This document shows positions 1 through 5,613 of a stretch of 5,618 nucleotides of DNA, in pieces. Below the pieces are notes generated by a model. That model saw only the letters and a program-made list of their open reading frames with translations, did no database searches and was not told the origin of the DNA. Source of the stretch: Thermoplasmata archaeon. Lineage in GTDB: Archaea > Thermoplasmatota > Thermoplasmata > Thermoplasmatales > Thermoplasmataceae. The DNA lies in assembly GCA_021811505.1 (NCBI GenBank), contig JAJZOM010000154.1:1-5618 (forward strand), in the 5' to 3' direction. The translations under genes and the position numbers were made by a program. Positions within the stretch are counted from its first letter, which is position 1. Every line of letters starts with the position of its first letter.

Positions 1-62
1 AGCACTATTCTCCACACTATTGCCCCGCTCTAGTCCATGGATCCAACTTATTTGGGCACCTC

Positions 63-70
63 TATATATA
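63..70 (+). promoter_or_regulatory. TATA box of the transporter-surE unit
   Basis: The word TATATATA is centred near base 66. The usual archaeal spacing of about 27 bases puts the transcription start near base 93. That gives a leader of about 75 bases before the ATG at 168, which fits the use of a Shine-Dalgarno site there. A weaker TATA-like word at 131-138 would start transcription near 162 and cut off that site, so I prefer the upstream one. Confidence 0.5.
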
Positions 71-158
71 CAGTGTTCGCCATATAGAGACTCGAGGAAT
101 ATTGACCATACTATTTACTATTTGGATAATCTATTTATTCACTGTTGCTGTCAATCAT

Positions 159-163
159 AGGAG
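159..163 (+). promoter_or_regulatory. Ribosome binding site that fixes the first transporter start
   Basis: AGGAG, followed by TGAT, lies directly before the ATG at 168. The block AGGAG-TGAT is one base short of a full match to the archaeal anti-Shine-Dalgarno sequence. The same GGAGTGA-ATG arrangement precedes vapC in this window. It is the main reason for choosing 168 over the TTG at 102, which has no such site. Confidence 0.7.
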
Positions 164-167
164 TGAT

Positions 168-1586
168 ATGGAAAACAACCCGTTTGAACCGCTTGATAAG
201 AAGAAACTGGGATCATTTCATTTGAAAAGCATGTTGACCACCGGTTTGGGAGTTTTCACGGATGGATATGATCTGTCGTCAATTGGGATAGTCCTGCCGC
301 TTGTGATTGCATCTTTCGGGATCAAGAGTCTCACAGGGTTCCAGTCTTCGATGCTGGTTGCTTCGGCCTTGGTTGGAGCAACATTCGGAGCCCTAATATT
401 TGGTGCCCTTTCAAATCTCGGAAGAAAGAGATTTTACGGCCTTGATGTTCTCCTGATGGGAATTGGTGCAATACTCCAGATATTTGTGTCAACACCAAGT
501 GAGTTGATAGCTGTTAGATTCCTTCTGGGAATAGGGGTTGGAGCGGACTACGTACTCTCGCCAATGATAATGGGAGAGCACTCCAATGCAAAGGACAGGG
601 GGAAAATAATGGCTCTGGGCTTTGGACTGCTGTGGGGATTTGGAGCTACTGCAGCTGGAGCGGTGTACCTTGGATTGGTACCATTCGTGAGCGGTGCAAT
701 AGTGTGGAGAATAGTGCTGGCCGCTGGAGCCATTCCGGCTCTCGCAGTTATCTACTACCGCAGGAAAATGCCAGAAACCGCAAGATATCTTGGGAGAATA
801 AAAGGTGACAGTAAAGAGACGGAAAGCGTGATACGCGAAATAACTGGGAACGACGAGAGGATTCCTCGGGGGATCAGGGACACCAAGGATCTAAAGTACT
901 ACCTCAGGACACATGGAAAGATGTTCCTGGCGGCATGCTCCCTATGGTTCCTGTTTGACATGGTTGCATATGCAGGGATTTTGTTCGGACCAAGCCTTAT
1001 CGCTGGTGGCCTTGGGCTGAACCCGGGTGAATTCCAGTTCCTGGTGGAATTCCTGTTTGTGATTCCTGGTGGCCTGATCGCCCTCTCCTTTATAGACAGA
1101 AAGGGAAGGAGGAAAATGCAGATCGCCGGATTTATTGGCATGGGAATTTCACTCGTGGTGTTCGGAGCGTATGCAAGGAGCACTGTCATAATGATCCCGG
1201 CAATTGGACTTTCCCTCTTTGGAGGAATGCAATTCTTCTCACAGGCGGGCCCTGGTTCTGTATCAGCTTCGGGAGTGCTCGGGGTAGAACTCGCTCCTAC
1301 CAAAGTAAGAGGAACAATCCAATCCCTTACTGTAGCTTCAGGAAGGCTTGGTGCCGTGATTTCCGCCTTTGTGTTTCCCTCACTATTCAGTGCGTACGGA
1401 GAGACATTCGCTCTTTATTTTCTCGCAGGTATTGCTGTAGCTGCAGCAGCAATCACATTCATCTTTATTCCGGAAACCGGATCTAAGAGCCTGGAGGAAT
1501 CCTCCGTCGAAGAAGAAACGCTGATTAGTGAAATAAGGGATGCGGAGGGTAGCATTGCTTGGAGTTCAGGAGCTGAAGAACAATGA
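168..1586 (+). CDS. Major facilitator superfamily transporter, phosphate:H+ symporter-like
   Basis: A 472-residue polytopic membrane protein, the usual length for a 12-helix major facilitator transporter. It probably works as a proton-coupled symporter in the cytoplasmic membrane. Seen in order: DGYD in helix 1 (32-35), a degenerate motif A (79-88), an RF-LGI-GADY stretch in helix 4 (117-128), RGK (144-146), PETAR (202-206), a W-x3-D-x3-Y in helix 7 (W260, D264, Y268), a good second motif A DRKGRR (310-315), GPG (361-363), E-x2-PT-x2-R (374-381) and a C-terminal PETGSKSLEE (435-444). The DGYD, GADY and W-x3-D-x3-Y motifs resemble the phosphate:H+ symporter branch, but two phosphate-binding positions differ, so the substrate is unknown. 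Oddity: the first motif A has lost its Asp and is one residue short. A TTG at 102 would add 22 mostly hydrophobic residues; I reject it because the ATG at 168 has a strong ribosome site and matches the paralogue's N-terminus. The stop overlaps the surE start by four bases. Confidence 0.9.
   Translation: MENNPFEPLDKKKLGSFHLKSMLTTGLGVFTDGYDLSSIGIVLPLVIASFGIKSLTGFQSSMLVASALVGATFGALIFGALSNLGRKRFYGLDVLLMGIGAILQIFVSTPSELIAVRFLLGIGVGADYVLSPMIMGEHSNAKDRGKIMALGFGLLWGFGATAAGAVYLGLVPFVSGAIVWRIVLAAGAIPALAVIYYRRKMPETARYLGRIKGDSKETESVIREITGNDERIPRGIRDTKDLKYYLRTHGKMFLAACSLWFLFDMVAYAGILFGPSLIAGGLGLNPGEFQFLVEFLFVIPGGLIALSFIDRKGRRKMQIAGFIGMGISLVVFGAYARSTVIMIPAIGLSLFGGMQFFSQAGPGSVSASGVLGVELAPTKVRGTIQSLTVASGRLGAVISAFVFPSLFSAYGETFALYFLAGIAVAAAAITFIFIPETGSKSLEESSVEEETLISEIRDAEGSIAWSSGAEEQ
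1568..1572 (+). promoter_or_regulatory. Ribosome binding site of surE
   Basis: AGGAG inside the end of the transporter gene, ten bases before the surE ATG at 1583. Together with the ATGA overlap this points to translational coupling of the two genes. Confidence 0.55.
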
Positions 1587-2410
1587 TTTTGATAACAAAC
1601 GACGATGGCTACAGTAGCCCCGGAATAGTGTCACTGTTCAAGGCTGCTTACAGCGTGAACGAGGAGGTGGAAGTCGTGGCGCCCCTGGAGCAGAAATCAG
1701 CTTCAGGCATGGCAACGACACAGAGAAAGCCAATGAGGATGGAAAAGAGATACATCTTCGGCAAGGAAATTTACGGAATATCCGGTAATCCCGCGGATGC
1801 AGTTCTTATATCGCTTGGCTACCTGTTTCGAAGCAAGGACGTGAGAATGATCCTGAGTGGCATCAACGCAGGGCCAAACATGGGTATCGATGCTCCGTAC
1901 ACAAGCGGGACATTATCTGCAGCACTTATGGGTGCATTTCACGGGATCAGGGGTATCGCCTTCTCTATGGTGGTCGAGGATATGTTCAATCCTTCCGAGG
2001 TCATGTTCACGGCTGGGATACCGTACAGCGCATTTATTGTTGGCCGACTCATGGAAAACGGCTTCCCAGATGGTGTTGACGTTCTGAACATTAATTTTCC
2101 GCGCGCGATAAATGAGAACACCAGGATGAGGGTTGTTCCACTGTCGGGGAAACCACTTTACAGAAGGAAAATAGAACGGATCAGGAATTCGGGGAAAACA
2201 ATGGAGTTCCAGAACATACTTTCAATAGACACAGACTTGCTGGAAAACCGGGACGATGACATATCTACAGTTTTCGGCGATGGAAACATATCGATAACGC
2301 CGATTAACTTGCACGGGAGGGAAATAGATCCTGGAGAGACTGAAAGCATTCTGGGGGACAGGATGACCCGGTCAGCAATTCATGACCTGCTTGATTTGCG
2401 GGAGCACTGA
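1583..2410 (+). CDS. surE: 5'/3'-nucleotidase SurE
   Basis: A 275-residue cytoplasmic, divalent-metal-dependent phosphatase of the SurE family, which removes phosphate from nucleoside 5'- and 3'-monophosphates; some members also cleave short polyphosphate. The N-terminus ILITNDDGYSSPGI is the family signature. The metal-site residues are all present: D7, D8, S39 in the APLEQKSASG loop, and N95 in SGINAGPNMG. Also visible are GNPADAV (68-74; GTPADCV is more usual), YTSGTLSAA (106-114), NINFP (169-173) and the C-terminal D-DIS-VF-DG-ISITP strand (about 224-240). It is slightly longer than many bacterial SurE proteins and looks intact. It overlaps the preceding transporter by four bases (ATGA), so the two are probably made together. 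Inference: it may act on a phosphorylated compound linked to the transporter, or the pairing may be a housekeeping coincidence, since SurE is widespread in archaea. Confidence 0.95.
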   Translation: MILITNDDGYSSPGIVSLFKAAYSVNEEVEVVAPLEQKSASGMATTQRKPMRMEKRYIFGKEIYGISGNPADAVLISLGYLFRSKDVRMILSGINAGPNMGIDAPYTSGTLSAALMGAFHGIRGIAFSMVVEDMFNPSEVMFTAGIPYSAFIVGRLMENGFPDGVDVLNINFPRAINENTRMRVVPLSGKPLYRRKIERIRNSGKTMEFQNILSIDTDLLENRDDDISTVFGDGNISITPINLHGREIDPGETESILGDRMTRSAIHDLLDLREH

Positions 2411-2464
2411 GAGTTGCTGAACCACGGGGTTTTTCCGCCAGAAATGCACTGACAGAAAATTGAA

Positions 2465-2477
2465 TATTATTTTATTT
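2465..2477 (+). terminator. Possible T-rich terminator after surE
   Basis: A run of 13 bases made only of A and T with nine T (2465-2477) lies about 55 bases past the surE stop, with a shorter T5 run at 2430-2434. Archaeal transcription often ends at T-rich stretches without a strong hairpin. The flanking TTGAA/TTCAA (2460-2464 and 2476-2480) could pair weakly. The whole region is AT-rich, so this is a weak call. Confidence 0.3.
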
Positions 2478-2590
2478 CAACTTGAGTTCCACCGTCCATT
2501 CTTCGTGAAGATGCATACTACATATTTGATGGAAAAAGGTTTGATTCACAGTCTCGAGTCAAAAAGTGATAGTTAAGATATGGAATTACT

Positions 2591-2632
2591 ATATGCATAT
2601 GACCTACCATATATACATATTGTCATAGCTAT
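2591..2632. promoter_or_regulatory. Palindrome and inverted-repeat cluster, possible operator
   Basis: Directly upstream of the TATA box lie a perfect 10-base palindrome ATATGCATAT (2591-2600), an inverted repeat TATGAC (2598-2603) with GTCATA (2622-2627) separated by 18 bases, and the palindrome ATAGCTAT (2625-2632). CATA words start at 2596, 2608, 2616 and 2624. The position fits an activator or repressor site for the second transporter unit. AT-rich DNA makes such words by chance, so the call is tentative. Confidence 0.35.
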
Positions 2633-2649
2633 ATAGTATATTGATTATG

Positions 2650-2657
2650 ATTAAATA
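2650..2657 (+). promoter_or_regulatory. TATA box of the second transporter unit, leaderless start
   Basis: ATTAAATA is centred near 2654, 27 bases before the A of the ATG at 2681. This is the spacing expected if transcription begins at the start codon itself. No Shine-Dalgarno match precedes 2681, which supports a leaderless message. Confidence 0.6.
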
Positions 2658-2680
2658 CTCTTTATTTATGGTTGTTCGAT

Positions 2681-4120
2681 ATGAAAACTACAGGAGACGG
2701 TGCCATTCCAACATATGGTGCCTTAGATAATGCACACGTAAGCAGGACACACCTTAGGATTACGGCGTTGTCCGCTGCCGGAACTTTGCTTGATGGCTAC
2801 GACATTTCCATTATATCTGTGGCCCTAATTTTATTATATGGCGTCCCGGCTTTTGGATTGAATAACCCTACGGCTAAAGCGCTAATTGCAGCGTCCACAG
2901 TTATAGGAATGTTCTTTGGAGCCATAATCTTTGGTTACATTACCGATTTGAAAGGCCGGAAATTGATGTACGTATGGGACATGGTGATTTTCATTGTAAT
3001 GACACTCCTGATTAGCGTATCTTTCAATTTTGAATCCCTGTTCATCTTCAGGTTTATACTCGGTATTGCAATCGGGGCAGATTACGCCATAAGCACAACG
3101 ATTATAGCTGAATTTTCTCCAGCCAAAACCAGGGGAAAGTTGTTGGTAACTAATGTTCTAGCCTGGTTCACTGGAGCTGCGATAGCAGCCTTTGTTGGAT
3201 ATTTCCTCCTGCCGCTTGGTCCTGATGCATGGAGATTCATGTTTCTTGTTGGTATCATACCTGCGCTTGTAGTGCTTATTCTAAGGAGGGACGTTCCGGA
3301 ATCCGCAAGGTGGCTGAGAAAGTCAGGACAGTTGGACAACGCCAGAAAAGTGGAAATTGAGATTGCGGGAAGATCAGATGCCATTCCCGGGTCGTATTTT
3401 AAGAGTAACACTGCGTTCTCGAGACTATTCAGCAGGAAGTATATCAGGAGCACACTGTTTGTTGCAATATTCTGGTTTTCGTTTGATGTTGCCTTCTATG
3501 GAATTGGCATTTTTTCTCCAACGATACTCACCATACTCGGTTTGAGTTCAAACTCTGCAATACTGGGGTCCGCCATATTTGATCTCTTTGCCGTTGCTGG
3601 CGGCATTCTTGCATTGACCCTGATAGAACGGCTGGGAAGGAGAACGATAACTATAATAGGTTTCTCTGGAATGGGAATTTCCCTCTTTGTACTGGCAATA
3701 GTAACCCATTTTGTATCCCAGGCTGGCCTGGCCACATCTGTCGCGCCGTTGGTATTCATCATGTTCCTGGTGTTCGAGGTAACCCAGGCGATTGGACCGG
3801 GTTCTACAGACTTTGTCTATCCACTTGAACTGTTCCCGACATCAGAGAGGGCCACTGCAGTCGGTTTTGGAACATCCGTCAGCAGAGTCGGGGCAATACT
3901 CGGGATAACAACTTTTCCATTCATTGTCCTATCCTATGGAATCAGCTCCAGCCTCCTGTTTTTTACAGGGTTTGCTGTAATTGGGTTGCTTTCAACTATC
4001 TTTCTTGGAATAGAGACAAAGGGAAAGACTCTTGAAGAGATAACGGGTGAAGTCCCGGTTAAGAATCCCCGTATAGGATACAGCATAGAGAGCGAAGCCT
4101 TTACGGAGGATGCACCCTGA
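2681..4120 (+). CDS. Major facilitator superfamily transporter, second paralogue
   Basis: A 479-residue, 12-helix membrane transporter clearly homologous to the one at 168-1586, probably a proton symporter. Seen in order: DGYD (38-41), motif A with its Asp kept (G85 to K94, D89), RF-LGI-IGADY (to Y135), RGK, PESAR (206-210), W-x3-D-x3-Y in helix 7 (W265, D269, Y273) within FDVAFYG, IERLGRR (315-321), GPG (372-374), YPLE-x2-PT-x2-R (E383 to R390) and ETKGKTLEE (445-453). These are features of the phosphate:H+ symporter and sugar-porter branches, yet the Gln and Asn that contact phosphate in the fungal structure align with W162 and G374 here, so the cargo is unknown. I chose the ATG at 2681 over the TTG at 2672 because it lies 27 bases past a TATA box centre and has no ribosome site, as expected for a leaderless gene. 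Its stop overlaps the next start (TGATG). Confidence 0.9.
   Translation: MKTTGDGAIPTYGALDNAHVSRTHLRITALSAAGTLLDGYDISIISVALILLYGVPAFGLNNPTAKALIAASTVIGMFFGAIIFGYITDLKGRKLMYVWDMVIFIVMTLLISVSFNFESLFIFRFILGIAIGADYAISTTIIAEFSPAKTRGKLLVTNVLAWFTGAAIAAFVGYFLLPLGPDAWRFMFLVGIIPALVVLILRRDVPESARWLRKSGQLDNARKVEIEIAGRSDAIPGSYFKSNTAFSRLFSRKYIRSTLFVAIFWFSFDVAFYGIGIFSPTILTILGLSSNSAILGSAIFDLFAVAGGILALTLIERLGRRTITIIGFSGMGISLFVLAIVTHFVSQAGLATSVAPLVFIMFLVFEVTQAIGPGSTDFVYPLELFPTSERATAVGFGTSVSRVGAILGITTFPFIVLSYGISSSLLFFTGFAVIGLLSTIFLGIETKGKTLEEITGEVPVKNPRIGYSIESEAFTEDAP
4105..4109 (+). promoter_or_regulatory. Ribosome binding site of the metallo-hydrolase gene
   Basis: GGAGG, followed by ATG, lies ten bases before the start at 4120, inside the 3' end of the transporter gene. 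The ATG at 4110 just after it is in another frame and is not used by the hydrolase reading. Confidence 0.55.
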
Positions 4121-4836
4121 TGGTGATAAAATTCCTTGGAAACTGGTCGTCACATATCGGTGCAAACCACAGGAATTCCTCCGTGATCATAGACGACAAG
4201 GTCGTCATAGATTTCGGACCACACTCAATGGAATCATTGCTTGAGAGGGGAATAGACCCGGAAAAAATTGATACTGTGCTGATATCTCACATGCATCTGG
4301 ACCATTTTATGGGACTTCCTGAACTTCTCTGGTACAGAGGTTCTGCCAGGACAAAAAATACCCTGACCGTGATGGGTCCAAAGGGAATCAAGAACACAAT
4401 GGAACAGATCATGAAACTCGTAAACACACCAGTTAATGGCCGGTATGAGATTAATGTCGAATACGTCGAGGAAAAGAAACTTGACTTCATAAGTGTGTAC
4501 CAGGGGAATCATATAATTCCCGATAATGTCTATCGCCTGGACTATCCCGGAGCCTCAATAGTTTACACTGGTGACACGGCATACAGCCAGAATGTCGTAA
4601 AGGCGGCTGAGGACGTGGATTACCTGTTACATGAAATGACCTATACCGACGCTGACGCTGAGACCGCGGAATTCTGGAAACATTCTACTTATTCTTCTGT
4701 ATTGAGTGTGATGTTGCAAAGCCATTGCAGATATCTTGTTCCAACCCATCTTACGCAGGCATCCTTTGATCTGGTCGTGGAACAATCGAAACGTGTTGAA
4801 CAAATAATTGCACCCGTAAAGGACCTAAAAGTTTGA
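4120..4836 (+). CDS. RNase Z-like metallo-beta-lactamase-fold hydrolase lacking the tRNA arm
   Basis: A 238-residue cytoplasmic enzyme with a full two-metal site. H57-x-H59-x-D61-H62 is the signature; H131, D152 (in YTGDT) and H210 (in PTHL) complete it. HEMT (171-174) and HST (188-190) match the HEAT and HST motifs of RNase Z, which cuts the 3' trailer of pre-tRNA. Ligand spacing agrees with RNase Z: as I recall the Bacillus enzyme (H63, H65, D67, H68, H140, D211, H269), H62-H131 is 69 residues against 72, and D152-H210 is 58 against 58. The exception is H131-D152, 21 residues against about 71, exactly where RNase Z carries its flexible tRNA-binding arm. True archaeal RNase Z is also longer, about 300 residues. 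It is therefore probably a phosphodiesterase or other hydrolase acting on a small substrate, not the housekeeping tRNase Z. It overlaps the preceding transporter by one base, so the two are likely made together. Confidence 0.88.
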   Translation: MVIKFLGNWSSHIGANHRNSSVIIDDKVVIDFGPHSMESLLERGIDPEKIDTVLISHMHLDHFMGLPELLWYRGSARTKNTLTVMGPKGIKNTMEQIMKLVNTPVNGRYEINVEYVEEKKLDFISVYQGNHIIPDNVYRLDYPGASIVYTGDTAYSQNVVKAAEDVDYLLHEMTYTDADAETAEFWKHSTYSSVLSVMLQSHCRYLVPTHLTQASFDLVVEQSKRVEQIIAPVKDLKV

Positions 4837-4858
4837 CGTCGGAAAATAGATTTTCACG
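4837..4858 (+). terminator. Small hairpin just after the hydrolase gene
   Basis: CGT (4837-4839) and GAAAAT (4842-4847) can pair with ATTTTC (4850-4855) and ACG (4856-4858), leaving a two-base bulge. It starts one base after the TGA stop. No T run follows on the plus strand, so it may protect or mark the 3' end rather than act as a classical terminator. Confidence 0.3.
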
Positions 4859-4938
4859 CCATGTACTCGATGCAGGAACACGCTTCGGAGGCATTATCAT
4901 ATTATCTTTCAAGTAGGCTTATGTGAAGAATATAATGG

Positions 4939-4950
4939 GGGAACGTTCCC
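4939..4950. repeat. 12-base perfect palindrome in the convergent gap
   Basis: GGGAACGTTCCC reads the same on both strands and sits two bases past the vapC stop, between the convergent hydrolase and toxin genes. It could form a short stem (GGGA/TCCC with an ACGT loop) in either transcript, or serve as a protein site. No T-rich tail of clear quality follows on either strand. Confidence 0.5.
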
Positions 4951-4952
4951 GT

Positions 4953-5363
4953 CTACCTCCAGATCACCTTCAATCCCTTTACTGTCTCAAATGAAGGATC
5001 GTTAGATATCAATGGGATTTTGCGCACAAGCGCCTCAACCGCTATCATTCTATCATGCAACTCCGGAATTGCTAGATGAACAAAGGGGGCCCAGGCGTCG
5101 ACCGGCATCGAAGAAATTGAGATGAATTGGGAACTTTTTATCTGATCGATGATCTGTTCAACCGCACTGAAGGAATTTGATAACCGGAGGCGTCCTTTGA
5201 GAGCAACGTAAGTAAACTCCGCCAAAGCAATTTGCGGTAGCAAAATGGTTCCATCTCCGAGCTCTACTCTTTCAACGGCGGCAGCAGCAGAACGAGGCAG
5301 GTCATCTTCGAGATAATGAACCAAACCAATCGTATCCATCACGACATCGTTCAAATCGACCAT
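4953..5363 (-). CDS. vapC: PIN-domain ribonuclease toxin, VapC family
   Basis: A 136-residue PIN-domain protein, the normal size for a VapC toxin. VapC proteins are Mg/Mn-dependent endoribonucleases that cut tRNA or rRNA and slow growth when their antitoxin is lost. The acidic catalytic set is visible: D10 in VVMDT, E49 in ALAEF, D104 in ELHDRMIAVEAL, and D122 in ISNDPSF. The C-terminus is a typical GLKVIWR strand. It lies directly downstream of an AbrB-type antitoxin gene and overlaps it by 13 bases. The start at 5363 is supported by GAGGAG just upstream; a second ATG eight codons later (M9) would begin one residue before the first catalytic Asp and is less likely. It runs convergent to the hydrolase gene and looks intact. 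Family-level confidence is high; the RNA target cannot be read from sequence. Confidence 0.93.
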   Translation of the reverse strand: MVDLNDVVMDTIGLVHYLEDDLPRSAAAAVERVELGDGTILLPQIALAEFTYVALKGRLRLSNSFSAVEQIIDQIKSSQFISISSMPVDAWAPFVHLAIPELHDRMIAVEALVRKIPLISNDPSFETVKGLKVIWR

Positions 5364-5578
5364 TCACTCCTCAATTCGTTCAGGTCATCTTCAAATCCTT
5401 TAACGTCTATCTTCCCTTTCAGGAGTCCCCGGAGTGTGCCAGGCGAGTGCTTTATCAATAATCCCTCACCAGCATCCAGTATCAAAACAACCTCTCCTTC
5501 ACGTAAATGATATTTCTCTCTCAATCTCTTTGGAAGTGTGATCTGGCCCTTGGAGCTGATCGTTGCTGACTTAGCCAT
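5351..5578 (-). CDS. vapB: AbrB/SpoVT-type antitoxin, VapB family
   Basis: A 75-residue antitoxin. Residues 1 to about 45 form a swapped-hairpin AbrB DNA-binding domain, with the signature SSKGQITLPKRLREKYHL (8-25) followed by EGEVVLIL. The rest (about 48-75, GTLRGLLKGKIDVKGFEDDLNELRSEW) is the charged tail that in this family wraps around VapC and blocks its active site. It probably dimerises and, with VapC, represses its own promoter. Gene order antitoxin-toxin and the 13-base overlap with vapC are classical. No Shine-Dalgarno precedes the ATG, but a TATA-like word sits about 26 bases upstream, so the message is probably leaderless. The gene looks complete. Confidence 0.93.
   Translation of the reverse strand: MAKSATISSKGQITLPKRLREKYHLREGEVVLILDAGEGLLIKHSPGTLRGLLKGKIDVKGFEDDLNELRSEWSI
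5367..5372 (-). promoter_or_regulatory. Ribosome binding site of vapC
   Basis: On the minus strand GAGGAG, then TGA, leads straight into the vapC ATG at 5363-5361. It lies inside the end of vapB, so toxin translation has its own strong site as well as coupling to the antitoxin. Confidence 0.65.
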
Positions 5579-5590
5579 ACTAGATGGTAT
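5577..5590 (-). promoter_or_regulatory. Candidate VapBC operator over the antitoxin start
   Basis: On the plus strand ATACTA (5577-5582) and TGGTAT (5585-5590) form an inverted repeat with five of six bases matched and a two-base spacer. It covers the predicted transcription start and part of the vapB start codon, where binding of a VapBC complex would block expression. A 14-base imperfect repeat can arise by chance. Confidence 0.4.
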
Positions 5591-5600
5591 CGTGTCCTTG

Positions 5601-5613
5601 TATTAATCTTTAC
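5601..5613 (-). promoter_or_regulatory. TATA box and BRE of vapBC
   Basis: Read on the minus strand, GTAAAG (5613-5608) is followed by ATTAATA (5607-5601). The first resembles a TFB recognition element and the second a TATA box centred near 5604. The expected transcription start falls at about 5577-5578, the A of the vapB ATG, pointing to a leaderless message. Confidence 0.55.

Larger units (their letters stand above)
1..167. other. Upstream region without a supported gene
   Basis: I see no complete gene here. The frame of the first transporter stays open from base 3 to its start, with no in-frame stop and no ATG before 168, and a second plus frame (from base 2) is open until a TAG at 158-160. 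Neither translation looks like a protein family I recognise. On the minus strand the ATG at 36-38 meets a stop two codons later. What the region does hold is a TATA-type promoter (63-70) and a Shine-Dalgarno site (159-163), so it is best read as the promoter and 5' leader of the transporter-surE unit. Confidence 0.6.
2411..2680. other. AT-rich intergenic and regulatory region between the two units
   Basis: This 270-base gap separates surE from the second transporter. Bases 2461-2680 are about 29% G+C by hand count, against about half in the genes. It contains T-rich runs near surE, a cluster of short palindromes and CATAT words (2590-2640), and the promoter of the next gene. A 21-codon ATG frame at 2511-2576 has no ribosome site and no recognisable product, so I do not call it. 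Confidence 0.6.

Noticed and set aside
899..1303. A 134-codon minus-strand frame inside the first transporter.
   Set aside because: A proline-rich antisense shadow of conserved transporter motifs, with no independent support.
89..2560. A shared GACTCGAG word upstream of both transporters (89-96 on plus, within 2551-2560 on minus).
   Set aside because: Only eight bases with a palindromic core, in opposite orientation and at different distances from the promoters (past the TATA box in one, about 90 bases before it in the other).
2511..2576. A 21-codon ATG frame in the AT-rich intergenic region.
   Set aside because: No ribosome site, no well-placed TATA box and no recognisable sequence; short frames like this are expected by chance.
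3082..3453. A 123-codon minus-strand frame inside the second transporter.
   Set aside because: It lies opposite well-supported transmembrane coding sequence, matches no family I know, and has no promoter or ribosome site of its own.
4953..5578. Horizontal transfer of vapBC judged from arginine codons (6 of 12 are CGN, against 6 of 42 in the two transporters).
   Set aside because: surE (7 of 19) and the hydrolase (3 of 8) also use CGN codons more than the transporters, so the contrast does not single out vapBC, and the counts are small.
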